From positions 620,001 through 684,000 of the forward strand of contig NW_002476365.1 of NCBI RefSeq assembly GCF_000189635.1: DNA of 64,000 bases, read 5' to 3'. Below the pieces are notes generated by a model. It was not told where the DNA came from, ran no database searches, and worked only from the letters and a program-made list of their open reading frames with translations. The DNA is from Tetrahymena thermophila SB210 (taxonomy: Eukaryota; Ciliophora; Oligohymenophorea; Hymenostomatida; Tetrahymenidae). This document shows positions 1 through 13,100 of this stretch, in pieces; the first letter of the stretch is position 1; each line of letters begins with the position of its first letter. Both the position numbers and the translations under genes were made by a program.

Positions 1-887
1 ATTGTTTGTATTAAAGTTTTAGAATTTAATTATTATTAACCTTTAAAGGTGAATTTCTTCTCTTTTATATCATAGGAGAAAACTATTAATTGCACAAAAC
101 TGACTTCCTTAGCTAATTCCTACCAATAATTAGCTAATTAGAGTGATAAGAATGTTTCTCTGTTGTATATATAAGATTGATACTTCAAAAAAATTATTGC
201 AAACCCAGTGAAAAGTGACAACAAGCCTGTCTCTGCATCAATTCCTTTGAAGATATGTAATAAGAAAAAGCAAAGAATTATAAATAAAGTATCAAAGAGA
301 GAGTTATGACCTTAAATCCAAAAAGAGATAACTATACCCTAGATATAAAAAGTAAAATAAAATAAAACTAAAAGAAAGTAAATTTGAAATCAAGTTAAAA
401 TTTTGGGAGTAGAATTCAATTATTAAACTAAGTAAATTAATTTACACATCTTCATCTTATTAAAAAAACAAATGCACAAAATAATTTTTAGAAAAACCCT
501 TATTTAAAGTATAATTTAATAAATAGTAGCTGATATTATCTTTCATTTTTATTTAGTAGTTTAATTTGTTTCTTTGTATGTATGTATGTTTGTATGTATA
601 ATTTATTTGTTTATTTGTTTATTTGTTTAGAATATTATTGCAAATATTTAGTCTTAAGTTGAAGTCTTAAAAATTATAAATATCAATAGAAAAATATAAA
701 TACCATTCCGTTAAAAAGAATTCTCAATTCACTTTTTTCTTTCGATTCTAAAAAGCAATCTGCTAGCACAAGCATAGTAAATATGCAAGTCCCCCAGTTG
801 ATTTTTTAGAGATAGGAGAATTTGGAAACCTTTACTATTAGTAAAAAAACTCCGCAAAATACAAAAAAAGCGACTCTTTTTTGGTCA
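1..887. other. AT-rich spacer with simple repeats
   Basis: No gene is recognised on either strand. The stretch holds short tetranucleotide repeats: a TGTA/TATG run at about 575-600, followed by repeated TTTATTTG units to about 630. Around 770-880 the base composition is a little more mixed, but I see no recognisable RNA or protein there. With TGA as the only stop, chance reading frames of 60 to 80 codons are common in such DNA and were not called. Confidence 0.5.
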
Positions 888-1241
888 TCAAAGGCATTAT
901 CGATGTTGATTTTAGTAAGCAGCTGCTAAATGAATAAGAAAGCTAATAAAAGTCTTAGACCGTTCTAGTACTATTTTTTATAAGTGAAGTATTTAAAATA
1001 GTGTGACTGTAAATAGATATATATATATATATTATGATGATCTGAGCTATTATTTATTTATTTATTTTTTTACGCTTGGAGTGAAGAAATTTTGATACTC
1101 TAGCTCTAATCCTTCATTTTTAAACTTTTAAGTAATTAAATTGAGTTCACCTTTTTTGTATTTTAGCATCTCAATATTATCACTCAAAAGCTCCTTTTTC
1201 TCATCCTGCTTCAGCTTTTTTAAGCAAGGAATATTTACCAT
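888..1241 (-). pseudogene. Possible fragment of a cyclic-nucleotide-binding domain
   Basis: A 117-codon frame (ciliate code) opens with ATG at 1241 and ends at TGA 888-890. The first 50 or so residues look coding: a LKKLKQDEKKELL segment, then YKKGELNLI. This resembles the start of cNMP-binding domains, where an L..L...E...L helix precedes a Y.KGE.I strand. The downstream half runs into an AT microsatellite (around 1018-1031) and looks non-coding. The phosphate-binding cassette that would prove the family is not seen. It may be a decayed kinase or channel fragment, the first exon of an unresolved gene, or chance. I treat it as a remnant at low confidence. Confidence 0.22.
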
Positions 1242-2221
1242 TATACTTTTTTAATTAGATATTAAAAATAAGAATTCTTAGATTTAATTAATAATTTCAA
1301 ATGCTAATTGATTACTTTTTTATAGAGTTAAGCGATTAAAAATAATTAGTTTTCAATTTATTTAATAGAACATGAAATAACTGTTTATTGATATTCCTTT
1401 TAAAATAAATTATAACTAGTTTAAAGAGTGTATTATTAATTATCTAAAGGCTAAAATTTTAAAGTATAATTTAAGATGTTTATTTGTGGATGATCTTTAA
1501 TCATTTTAAAAAAAGCAATTTATGAAAACAAAATTTAATAATAATAATAATCTCAAATTGGTGGTGATTTTTTTAATTATTAAGGTTGAATAATTTTTTA
1601 AACAATATTTACTCAGCCTCAGAGAATAATAATTGCATTTTAATAACTAATACTGTTTCTTTATCATTGAAACTAATATAATATTCTTTAATTAGCATAC
1701 AACTAATGATAATTTATAAAAATTAGATAAATGAGCTGGATGCTTTCAAATTTTGTGGTATTTTTAAGTTAAAATTTTACAAACAAACAAACAAATTACA
1801 AATATTTGATGAATAAATTTAGTCAACTCTAATTAAGAGGTTATGGTTAATTACTATTAAAATAGTTATAAAAATTACAGTTTAAAGAAAGAAACCTTTA
1901 CATATTTTTGTTTACAAGTTAAAAATTTTTTAGATGAACTTAGAGGAAAAACGGGGGATTATTTTGATGGTAATAATTCTTTAATTAAATTTCTTTTATT
2001 TAATTTGATTTCCTAAAAAATTAAATATTTTGATATATAAGTTTATTGATTGGAAGAAGAGATTATTTAATTAATATTAAGTTTAATATTTATCTACAGA
2101 ATCTTAAAATATTAAAATAAAAAACCCAAAATTAAAAACTCATTAAAAATAATAGAAAAATAAATGATTTACTTAATTAAAAAACATATTGAATAAGATT
2201 ATATTTTTGATGATATATATT
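1242..2221. other. AT-rich spacer
   Basis: No convincing coding frame or RNA gene is seen. The stretch includes an AAAC microsatellite at about 1773-1790. The 3' flank of the minus-strand lactonase gene begins at its right end. Confidence 0.5.
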
Positions 2222-3277
2222 TCATACATTTAATAATTCAATGTAAACAGGTATTTCAACATCTATTTTAGCAATTTCTTTGTTTGTTTATTTATCAAAT
2301 ACAAAGAGATTGCTTGATTTTTGATTAGCTACTAAGAGGTGCTTTTCGGTTAACTTGAAATTTCTGGGCCATCTTCCAAGAGTGGAGATACTGGGGAAGT
2401 TAAATTTATCTGAAAATTCATGAGTGGAAGACTTATTATCATTTTAGTTTAATATAAATATTCTATCTACTTCTCTACATGACACATAAATTTAATCTTA
2501 TTCATCTACCCTAATTTCTGCACTATATGAAGTAGCTATTTCTTGCTTGTTGTTTGAATGGAATAATGAAAATTCTGTAACAAGCTTGAGATCAACATTG
2601 TTGCTATCGAAATCATAAACATAAACTACATGAGTGAGTTCTGAGATAAGATAAAGTCTGTCTTCTTTGTTATATATATGTCTAGGTCCACTTCCATAAG
2701 CAACTTAAAATGATTTTTTGAGTTCAATTGGCTTTCCTTCAGCATTTAATTCGTAAATTCTGATAACATCACAACCTAAATCTTATAAAAAGGCATATCT
2801 TTCGCTCTTATCTAAGACTACACTATGAGGATGAGGAGCTTCTTGCCTGTCCTTATTTCCTTTTTCACCTGTTGGGCTGTCTTTGTAAAGTATTGTTTCT
2901 ACTAAAGCTAATCTTTTTTCTTTGTATGTGTAGTAAGACAAAGAGGAACCAGAGTAGTTAGAAACTAGAACCAAATTATTTTTTTTAGAGTATGCTATAT
3001 GACAAGGATCAGCACCATGAGTGGGAAGCTCTTAAACTACCTACTTATAAGTAGTAGAGCTAGAATCTAAATCAACAACTACAATTAAAGGATTTTCTTA
3101 TGTTTCGCTGACACTCAACAAAATTTTATCTTCTTCAATATAGAATAAGAAGCTTCCATTCTTTACTTAAATAGTATCTACAATTGATAAAGTTGATTTA
3201 GAAGTATCAAATGCAACTCTAAATATCTTATCAGTGTATGTACCAACTAAAAAATCAATTACTTTTGCTTGTTCCAT
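2222..3277 (-). CDS. 6-phosphogluconolactonase-type lactonase (seven-bladed propeller family)
   Basis: Read with TAA/TAG as Gln, this is one uninterrupted exon of 351 codons plus TGA, with ATG at 3277 and stop at 2222-2224. The length matches the bacterial-type YbhE/Pgl lactonase family (about 330-350 residues). That family hydrolyses 6-phosphogluconolactone in the oxidative pentose phosphate pathway. Family landmarks in order: VGTYTD near the start, HPHSVVLD followed by QDLGCDVIRIY mid-protein, GSGPRH then YLISELTHVVYVYD, SAEIRVD, and near the end GRWPRNF then LLVANQKSSNLFVFD. No signal peptide is visible, so a cytosolic enzyme is likely. It lacks introns, unlike most neighbours. The family assignment is firm. 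The exact substrate is inferred, because some members of this fold act on other lactones. Confidence 0.88.
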
Positions 3278-3617
3278 TTTTTTTTTTTTGGTAAGTTTTA
3301 TAGTATTTTCAATTTAAGCAATTTTTATTGAAGATATGTTTATAGTTGGTTTGAAATTTCAGATGAAAATCTTTCTTACTTTTATTTTAGAAATATAAAA
3401 GAATATCTTTTTTTTTTCTTTCTATATTCTTATCAGAAAATAGTTTGCTTACTTCATAATTAATTGTGAGAATTTTATAAAATATTTATTTAACCATTTT
3501 CATTTTGACAAAACCAATCTGATATAAATAAAGATTGTAGCGACAACAATTAAATAAATTACCACAAAATGAAAAAGGAAGTAGAAGTTTCTCAAAAAAA
3601 AAAAAATAGATTAGAAA
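3278..3617. promoter_or_regulatory. Upstream region of the lactonase gene
   Basis: This AT-rich stretch lies just 5' of the minus-strand lactonase start and carries T-rich runs, including 12 T directly before the ATG on the plus-strand view. It presumably holds the promoter and 5' UTR. No specific element is identified. Confidence 0.3.
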
Positions 3618-3737
3618 AAAATAAATAATTAATTGATCAGACACGGCTCTAACCTACAGCGCCTTTCGGACTAGTAGGGGGGTCACTGCGAATTTAGAGA
3701 AACTAATTAATCATCAGTTGAATTAATTATTTATTTT
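3618..3737. other. GC-rich foldable island inside AT-rich spacer (candidate structured RNA)
   Basis: About 60 bases (3637-3690) are strikingly richer in G and C than the surrounding spacer. The island is bracketed by a perfect 17-bp inverted repeat, 3618-3634 against 3721-3737. Inside it, CTCTAA (3647-3652) can pair with TTAGAG (3694-3699), and CCTAC (3653-3657) with GTAGG (3674-3678). The whole could fold as an extended hairpin of about 120 nt. There is no open reading frame and I recognise no tRNA, 5S, snRNA or known ribozyme consensus. It sits between two minus-strand genes, about 340 bases upstream of the lactonase start. It could be a small non-coding RNA gene, or an inserted element with AT-rich terminal repeats. 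Confidence 0.35.
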
Positions 3738-4040
3738 ATTTTATCTTAACACATATAACATAAATTAATCAAAATCACTTTTTAATATTTCTTGCAAATT
3801 AAACTAAAAATATCACTTATTCTAAATCCACTCTGTTTTATGGGTGCTCTTAGATATAAATTTAATTAATTCAAACACTTTAAGCACATTTAAACTAATA
3901 TGCAAATTTTTTAATTTAATTTAATAAATTAATTAATTATTAATTTATACAAAATGGAAATTTCTTAATTTTATTTAATTATTTATTAATTATTATTTTA
4001 TTTATCATAAATTAAATTGAACTTAAAAAAAAATTTTTTT
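3738..4040. other. AT-rich spacer
   Basis: This is the 3' flank of the minus-strand F-BAR gene. I see nothing distinct in it beyond TTAATTAA-type low-complexity sequence. Confidence 0.4.
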
Positions 4041-6477
4041 TCATATTTAATCTTGTTAAATTTATTATTGAATGGAAGAAGACATTTCTTTTTCTTTAAG
4101 CTGTTCTTATTTTTCTTCTTTATTATTTATTATGGGCTACTTTTCCTTTTATTCATCTTAATTTTCTAATTCATTTTATTTTGAATCTTGCTTTTAAATT
4201 AGTTAATCTTAAACTTGTTTATTAATTTCTTCTTATAAATTATTTTTATCATCGAGCGGTTTTAACATTTCTCTTTTTTTCATTAAATTGTTACTTTCAC
4301 CAAAAATAGGTTTTTTAATTATTTTCTCTTTATCTAAAATGACATTTTCAAAAAATTATCTTTTTTCTTCCTCTAATCTAAAGTTTGAGGCTATTTCATT
4401 TAATATACTTATTGATAAATCCTATGAAAACTTCATCTGCTTCCATTTCGATATATCCATTTTTAACTAAAATTCGGCCTGTCTTGGCTTCGAAATTTAA
4501 TTTTTTCCATAATCTCGCTAAAATGCTTAGTTAATTTTCTTAGTAGTATCTTGAACCCAGAAATCTTTTGTTGAAAGAATCTTATGTTGCTGCAAGCTCT
4601 CTATAAATATCTACTGCTTTTCTTAATCATGAACATAAGTGCAACAAATTTTCAAAAAACTAAAAAAGCACCTCTCTACAACATCAGATTCCTTTGTCTA
4701 TTCAATCTTAAACAAAATTTTATGTTTTACTATTTCAAAAAATATTTAAAGAAAATTAATTATTACCTTGTCGAATACATGAGAAACTAAGAAAATTAAG
4801 TCACTCATTGACTTCTCATGAAAAATATCTTTCTCCAATTTTTCAAGCATACTAAATTCATGCAAAGCTATAGTAAATAATATCAATTCCCTCTCATTCT
4901 AATCTATTACATCCTTAAACTTTAAGTATTTAAAATAATTTATTTTAAAAGATTAAATTCTTTATTTATATTTACTTTTTTTATTGTGTTGTTATCCAAA
5001 TACATTTAATTCCTAAATATTCCTTCTAAAAGTTTTTTATAATAATTGTCTTATTGCTAAACGTTTTCTTAATTTTTTGAGGCAATCTGGCTTTATTGGT
5101 TATTCTTCACAGGTGAGTTTGCTGAGTTTTAATAGTATTTTTTTTATGCAAACAACTCGATAAATTTTTTTAAAGATTTGTTAATTTCCACTGTTATTTT
5201 ATGAATAAAAACATATTTCCATAAATTGAGTCATATAAAAAATAATTTTACTGGATTCAAATTAATTAGAATCTGGTTTTTAAATGAATTTATCTATATG
5301 AGGATAAATGCATTCAGTTTCTACATAAGATATATAATTTGCAAAATTCAACTTGCTCAACATCATCCTATCTTAAAATTCTACAAACATAGGCTTTGGA
5401 TCTTCTCTAACATAATTTTCTATTTTCTATAAACATCATTTTTTTTAGATAATATTTTATTTAGTCATTTGTAAAATTGGAATTGAAATTACTTTAGACA
5501 CTTAGTTTGTGTCATATTCTACATTTTTCATAGCTGATATTTAATATACGAGTGTTTTAAGAAGAGAATCTTTAATTAGTTCTATTCGATAATCTTCCAT
5601 TTAATCTTAAATTTTGCTAGTTTAAACTATTTCAGTGAAGTATTAATCAAGAAAAACATTAAATCTCAAAACAGATTCTTCAATAATTTTAGAATTTGAT
5701 TACAAGAGTCTTTCATTCTCTTGAAGTACTGCCATTATTGGATTGCTTTCTGGTAGCTGCAAAGATAGTATTTACTCTTTACTCTTTTGCATTAGCTTAA
5801 AATTTTTGTAATATTCCTATTTCTGTCTCTCTAAATCTTGAAGGTTCCTATTTAACTCTGTTTTAAGAAACAATACTTTTTGCTAAAGATTGCGAAGATC
5901 ATCTTATTATTTCTTGATTCCACTTTTTAATGTATTGACTACATCAGTCTTTAATTGCTAAGCATAATATGCTGCTTATTCACTTTAAGTAAGTACTACA
6001 GAGCGAACACTCATAACTATAGAAGCTACTCCTTTCTCTAAACTATTTCAAAATAAATTTATTAGCTTATCAAGATTAAAAAATGCAGTTAGTCAAATTT
6101 TTACTTTATAATTCACTTTCATTTATAACTTTAAAATAATAAATAACTAATCAAATAATTTTCTAAAAAACTAAACTGAAAATCATTTTATGTATCATTT
6201 TGTTTTTGATATCACAATAAATTTAATGAAAACTTTTAAGGAGCATTCAATCAGATATTTTACTAAATTGCTAAATAATTTGATAAATATTAAATTACTT
6301 ATTCTTTTATGAATACTTCTCGCATAAATTAGCTACCTTTACTAAACTTTTTGAATATGCTAATTCTACGTCTGCTCTCTCGTTCATAATTACTTGTATA
6401 TCTTCTAACCATTTCTTTTTAAACTCAAACTAATTAACTGTAAAATCATATCTATCTGCAATATCTGGCGAGTACAT
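4041..6477 (-). CDS. F-BAR domain protein (four exons, 681 aa)
   Basis: Exons 6299-6477, 5493-6042, 4767-5426 and 4041-4697 join to 682 codons including TGA; the intron phases agree. Introns 2 and 3 are 66 and 69 nt, and intron 2 carries an in-frame TGA. The N-terminus has the typical FCH/F-BAR start: a short lead, then FTVNQFEFKKKWLEDIQ, followed by ERADVELAYSKSLVKVANLCEKY. Long charged coiled-coil helices follow to about residue 240. F-BAR proteins form curved dimers that bind and bend the plasma membrane in endocytosis and link it to actin. The rest (about 245-681) is lysine-, glutamate- and glutamine-rich. No SH3 or RhoGAP domain is recognisable, so partners cannot be named. The fold is confident at the N-terminus; the precise subfamily is unknown. 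Confidence 0.8.
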
Positions 6478-7170
6478 TTTTCTTAATCTTTATCTCTCTT
6501 TTTTTTGCTTTCCTAATTTATATTTACAATATTTGATAGATTTTCTTAACGATTAAAGCGGATTAAAGTTGTTTGTGATAATTAAATTAAAATTTTCTAA
6601 TATGTATGTATGATTGATTCATAGACTGACTGACTGATTTGCTGATGTACCTTTATTTTAAAATAAATAGCATTAGATTTTTGAATCTAAACAAGTTAGA
6701 AAAAATCAGTAATTTTATAATTTTGAAAAATATAAATTAATACATTTTAATATTATTTGGTTATCTTAAAATTAAATTAATTATTATTTCTGTGAAGATA
6801 AAATTCTCTTTTGCTAAATATTTGAAAAGAAATTAAAATGATAATTTCAAAATTTCATTCTAAAAACATTTTTTAACATTTAAATTGAATATTTGAGTAA
6901 AAATTGAAAAACTGAATAAAAAATATTTATTTTATTTACTTCAAATTTATTTTGAATACAAATTAAAGATATGAAGATTGCCAATCAACTATTAATTAAT
7001 TAACAAATTATTTGACTAATGAATAATTAATTAATATTGTTAACAATTATCGTAATATTTATAATAATTAATTAATATCAGTTTCGAAATAGAGTTTGCT
7101 TGTTATTATTTATAAGGATATATTTCGCTTTTTAAATTATTTAATAAAGTATTAGCTAGGAATAAATAAC
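6478..7170. promoter_or_regulatory. Divergent intergenic region between F-BAR (-) and androglobin-like (+) genes
   Basis: About 690 bases separate the two divergent start codons, so both promoters should lie here. The stretch includes TATG and ACTG microsatellite runs near 6600-6645 and long TTAATTAA-type tracts. No specific factor site is recognised. Confidence 0.35.
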
Positions 7171-10100
7171 ATGCCTCCAAAGCAATAAAAATAGAAGGCA
7201 CCAGTAGGATACAAGGCTGCAGCCTTAGCCAAAGATATTTTACCTACAAGCGTCAAAAACCCTCCTAGAGAAGGAAAAAGTGTTAAAATTCCTGACGCAG
7301 TTGCCATTTAATAAAATTAAGCAATAGCTAACTAACTTAATGCCCCATTATTTGAAGAATATCCAAAAATTGAAGAATGGCCAGGAGATGATGCTGCAAA
7401 AAATTTTGATTTCAATATTGAAGGAACTACTAATTTTGTTGATTAAAATTTCAGCACAAATAAACTTACTCCTTCCTTTGTTAATGACAATTCAAATTTA
7501 ATCTTTTGGAGACGTCCTACTGAATTTATCTAAATAGAATAAGAAGAATTACAAACAATTTAAAATAAATACAACATCAAAAGACGTACTAGTTATTATC
7601 AAACTGTTGTAAGTGAAGAGCACAGTTTTAAGAAGAAAGAAGAGTTTTAACACTCTCCTTTAAAAGGTTTACATGATGAACCTACAAAACTTTAAGTTAA
7701 AGTTTTCGAATATTATGAAAGGGAGGAAACACAACAAGAGTTTGAATAGCGTAAAAAAGAATAAGTAAGATAAAATTATTTTGCAATAGCTTATTCTTAG
7801 TGAATAAATTCTCTACATAATTTAAATAATAAACAAAACATTTTAAGATAAAATACTATTTACATAGAAGAATTAAAATGCAATTTATTTGAATTTAATT
7901 TTTTATTTGTTAATTGCAGATGGAGAAAGAAGAAAAAGAAAAAAAGACCAAGAAACCAGCAAAAAAGGTAGAACAAGTTGAAGATAAACCAGGATTGGTT
8001 AAAGATATAAAACTAAATAGCATAGATCTTTCCTATTAATATCCTTCAGATTCAAAATGGATTGCCTCATAATTGTAACTTATTAAGGATAGAAATATTA
8101 GGGATTGCTACACAAACAAAGTAAATAGAATATAAATTAATTCGTTTATAAAACTATATCATAAAATTATTTTAAGAAATACAAATTGAATAATTTTAAC
8201 AACAACATCCTTCTTTATTGTTTAAATATTTTGTTTTTAATAAAATTTAAATAGCCTTTGCACTCTAAAATATACCCTTAATAAGATAACATTCCAGTTT
8301 ACAATAAAACAGGGAGATATTGGGTTAAACTGTATTATCTTGGTAAAGAAAGAAAAATTGAAATAGATGATAAGATGCCAGTTAACTTTAAAGGTTAATG
8401 CAAATTTCCTCGTTCAGTTAAGAAAGAAGAAATATGGACTTGCATTATCACAAAGGCAATATTTAAACTTATGCAAATCAGCTAAGATATTACATGTATT
8501 AACAATTTATGTGGATCTGGATTTGTTATGTACACTCTAACTGGTATGTTAAGTCAGAGCATACCAATGCAAATTAATTCTAAATCCACTTCGGAATGGC
8601 AAAATAAATTAAATTTCATTAGAGAAATGCTCAATGATAAGCATTACTTAGATTAAGATATTTTAGTTACTTGCTATAGCGAACCTGGATTTTAACCTAA
8701 AATTGAGTAAGGATAAAACAATTCTAGATTGAGTGTGGTTCAATAAAAAAAAAGTAAAGATTCCTCAGAATTGGCTGAATAAATTAAAGAAGAATCTCCA
8801 ATTGATAGAAGAAAGGTAAAAATTAATTATTAGCTTTTTTTGAAGAATTACAAAAATGCAAATTAAAATTAGAGTTAAGATGAAGAATAAGGTCATTAAA
8901 AACATACTAAAATGTTTATTGAACCTATTAAAATACCACAAAGAGGAAGAGAGAGTGCAGATAGCTCAAATGATGATACCCATCAAAGAAGTCCATATAA
9001 GAGAAAATAGCAAAGAAACCTGACAACTGGAGGTATCGTAAGATATTCCACTTAAGTATTCGATTAGATGCATAAAGCTATGCATGATCCTCATATAAGC
9101 GGAATAGAAGCTGATGAAGAGGAAGTTGCTAATAACAGCATGTCAATTCAAAACCAATCAATGAGTCCAACTAAAAGATAAAATCCTATGTTATAAGAAA
9201 TAAAAAAAGCTTCTAGCATAATATAGCAAACATAAAAAAATATCCCCACAAACGTTATTTCAGGATTTGCTTATCCATTGATTGAGTGTTTCTACAATGA
9301 TACATTTAATATGGTTTATGTCTAGAAGCGTACTGATAAAGAAATAAAATTGAGACAAGAGTATGTTGAGTTGTCTAACTAATCAATCAACAAAATGAGT
9401 AAGGAAGAAAAAATTGAGCATAGAAAAAAGAAAAAGGATATTAGAGATAAGGTAAAAAACACTCTTTTATATTATTTTAGCCAAACTAATAAAATTAACT
9501 ATAAAAAAAGATAGGAGATGAAGAGAAAAAAAGAATAGAGTTGATTACTAGACCTCCAATTTAATATAAATATTTTAGGCTTAAATCTGGAGCTGGAAAA
9601 GTCCCTCAAATAAGTATTCTCACTCCTTTCTCTAATGATGAAATTTAAATAGCAAAAACTTGCATAGTTAACAAAGTAAAATCCCATAATAAAAATATAA
9701 TAGATATGAATTTTTTATATTATTTATAATTCCTTAAAAGCTAAATAAACCTCCAAACTACTAAGATGGTGCAGAAATCAGAGATGATGGTAAATCGATT
9801 GTATCAAGTGTTATGAAAAATTAAGAAGAAACACTACAAATGAAGCCTCTTGATGATTTTTCATCAGTAAATAACTTTGTAGAACCTTTAAATAAAGGAT
9901 AAGGTGGAGTCTGGATATTAGATAATGATCTCATAGGATGCTTTTAGAACTTTTAGATATTCTACAACCCTGCTAAATTCCCACATCACAAAGTAATTTC
10001 TTCACCATTTATACTAAATTTTCTAATTAATTTACTAATTTGCTCTAAAATAAGAATCCTCTTAAGTAAATAAAAGTTAAATTTTCTGAAAATTAATTAA

Positions 10101-13100
10101 TCGTTAATTTTTATTAAAATAAATATATTAAATATTAATAACTTGACAATTTTTATTCCATTCCGAATAAATAATGCTTATCAATCAAACAAATCCAAAC
10201 AAATCAACCATTTTAAATTTATATATATTTTTATATTTAAATAGAATAATTGAATTTTTAATTAAATTTCATTAAAATTGATCTTATAAATTTGAATATT
10301 CAAAATATTAAAGCTTTGATTTCGTTTTATTAAAAAATGATAATTTAATTTAACAATATTGAATTTTTAAAAATATATTCTATCTAAAAAGATTTTACTT
10401 TTATTAAAAAAAATAAAAATTTAATTTAGAAAAATTACATTTTATGTTTGAATTAAAACTATGATATTTTTTTTAGTTTTTGTTTTTTTTAAAATAAGAC
10501 TATTAATATTGCTCAAGCAGTAGATTCTGAAATAACAACAGGAGAAGACAATGAAGTTTTACTTGTTGAAAGAAATGATAATAAAGAAAATCCCGACGAA
10601 GATGTCTAAATGCTTTTTGGATTTACAGCAAAAGAATCTAAAACAGCCAAAATTATTCCTGAACCATACTGCATTTTATAGAAATTTGATTTTGGATCAT
10701 TTAGCGCCATACATGAGTTCCAACCGTTGAAAGGAAACTAAAGCTCTTAAATGATAACTCTTGATAATTCAAATCAAGTTTTTAAAATTTTAGTTTACAC
10801 TCCTGTTTCATTTTCTCTTAACATCTCTTGTCATAATTCTTTTAGGTACTTAAACTATTTTTTTAATTAAAATTAAAATTTAATTGTATTTACTAAATTA
10901 AAGGACTATGTCTGTTCTTAATTACCTAACTGAATACGAAGGATATAGTGTTAAAAATTTTAATATTGAATATCTAGCTATGGAAGAGAAAAAGGTATTT
11001 TTATTTTTAAATAATATAAAATATTAAATGTTTCTATTTTTATTCAATAATAGTACCATGTATTTTTTAGATTCAGAATTCCACAATAGGAACATGAAAC
11101 TTTGTTTTTAATGAAAGTTAAATCAACTACTGATAATCACATGCTCAAATACCTCAGATTGAAATTAGTTGAAGAGGATTCTGAAGGTTAAGGTGTCATG
11201 CTAAATACTATTTAAGGCGTTAACAAAAATCTTTACGAATCTACTTTCAGTCTATCAAATTACCTTCGTCTTTCCATCAGAGAACATACTAATTACTATT
11301 TGGTATTAGAAGGAGAACCTCCCTATACAATTGCTGAAGGTGCACTTTAAGTTGATTTCTACTACAAAAATGTAATTAATCCATCATAACTAAAAGATAA
11401 AAATATTTTAAATATTCTTTAATTTAAAAAAGCCTGACTTGACTTTCGAAAATTTAGAACACGTTGAACCTTTGCAATATATTGAAAAATACATTCCTAC
11501 TAAGTATGGAATAATATTTAGAGAAAAATTATATGTTGGAGAATAAACAATAGCATCTTTCCACTTAAAAATTATGGATATTATAGGATAAGTAGCCCAA
11601 TAAGTTGATCCAAAGAAGAAGGCAGGAAAACCATCAGGAAATGATTAAGCTGATTTTTAAGAAAAAGAAATAGAAGAAAAACATTTAGTTAAGCTTGAGC
11701 TTTTTGAAAATGGATAATCCGTCATTTATAATATTGGACATAATCAAACCCTCTTCTCAAATGTAATTTTAAAATCCACAAAGAATGAAGAAGTCTAATA
11801 TCTGCTAGAAGCTACTTTCGATTTAAGAGATTGGCCTGATGCCAAAGTAAATTAATTTAATTTATAATAAACAAATTGATTTTGTTTTTTAGACTTTAAA
11901 CAAGTTAACAGAAAATATTCATTGGCTCTTAAAAGTTGTAAGCACAGAAACTATTGCTCTTGTTAAAGATACAGACAAAGAAGATAGAGAAAAAGCTATT
12001 AAGAAGAGTTGGGAAGACAGCGAACCAGGAAGAGCAGACAAATCTAAAAAATCTAGAAAGAAATTTTTAGCTTTGATTAAATAACAAAATGGTGAAAAAC
12101 TCACAGAAGAAGAAAATCTACTTTTAAATGAGCCCAGATTAAGTAAGAAACAAAGAGAAGAACAAACATAGCAAGCACAAGCAGGAGGTATTTAGTTTTA
12201 GCTTGTTATTAGTTAAAAATTTTTTATTTATTTCTTTTTAAGGTAAAAAGTAGCCAAAGAAAGAAGAAAAGAAACCACCTGTAAAAGGTAAAGGCAAAGA
12301 GGAAGTTGTTGAGGAAAAAAAAGAAATAAGACCAACCCCTCAGAGTCAAAATCATAGGACTAATGAAATTAAAGCTTTCTTAGAAGTAAGAAATATTTTA
12401 TTATACCTTGAAAAGATATATTTAAATTTACTTAATTTAATCAGCATATGGAATAAGAAAGAGTAAGTGAACACTTAGCTGATCACCCAGGGTTAATTTA
12501 GATTAGATCAGAAGAAAATAAATTGGAAATTAGGTAATTAATAAAATATTTAATGATTTCAATAAACTCAAATTTACCTAAAATTTTATGATAGGGAGAA
12601 TGCTTTGATGGCTAAAGAAGAAGTAGCTGCCATATTTTAAAGAAATATTTAGCTTCGTGAAGAGTTAAAGCAGTATTAACTTGAATAAATCAAGAGGATA
12701 CAAACATTTATGCAAGGTGATAGAGCTGCTTTTAAGGAAAATTGGTAAAAGTTCATTGAAACTAGAGAAGAAGTTAAGTCTAAGATGAGTGCTAAGACTT
12801 AAAAAGAAAAAGAATTTATAGATATTTTGAAAGCTGAAAAGGCAAATATCACTTTAAACGAGCTAGAAAAACTAATAAACGACTCATAAAATATACCTGA
12901 TTTAAATGACTAACTAATTGAAACTTCTAAAAAGTTATTAAAGAACTTGAGAATATAAGCTTTAACAGATAAGATGAATGATAGCTTAAATACTTTCAAT
13001 GTAGAATCTCTTAACACATGTTTTGATGACTATAAAAAATTCAGTGTAACAGGTATTGATGCCGAATTAATAAAAAGAGTAGAAGACATGATAGCAGAAG

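Noticed and set aside
1018-1045. ATGATGA followed by CTGA as a C/D-box snoRNA
   Set aside because: The boxes are adjacent with no room for a guide, and the site adjoins a TA microsatellite.
1833-1856. AAGAGGTTATGGTTAA resembles the Tetrahymena chromosome breakage sequence on the reverse strand
   Set aside because: The known element tolerates very little change and this differs at several positions; no telomere repeats are nearby.
3637-3690. Reading the GC-rich island as a hammerhead ribozyme
   Set aside because: CTGATCA and GAAA occur on the minus strand, but in the wrong order and with a changed core base.
3640-3700. Reading the GC-rich island as a tRNA because CTCTAAC looks like a UAG-reading anticodon loop
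   Set aside because: The flanking bases do not form an anticodon stem, and no T-arm or acceptor stem can be drawn.
4288-5432. Plus-strand open frames of 60-68 codons in the F-BAR locus
   Set aside because: They are antisense to well-supported minus-strand F-BAR exons and show no protein character.
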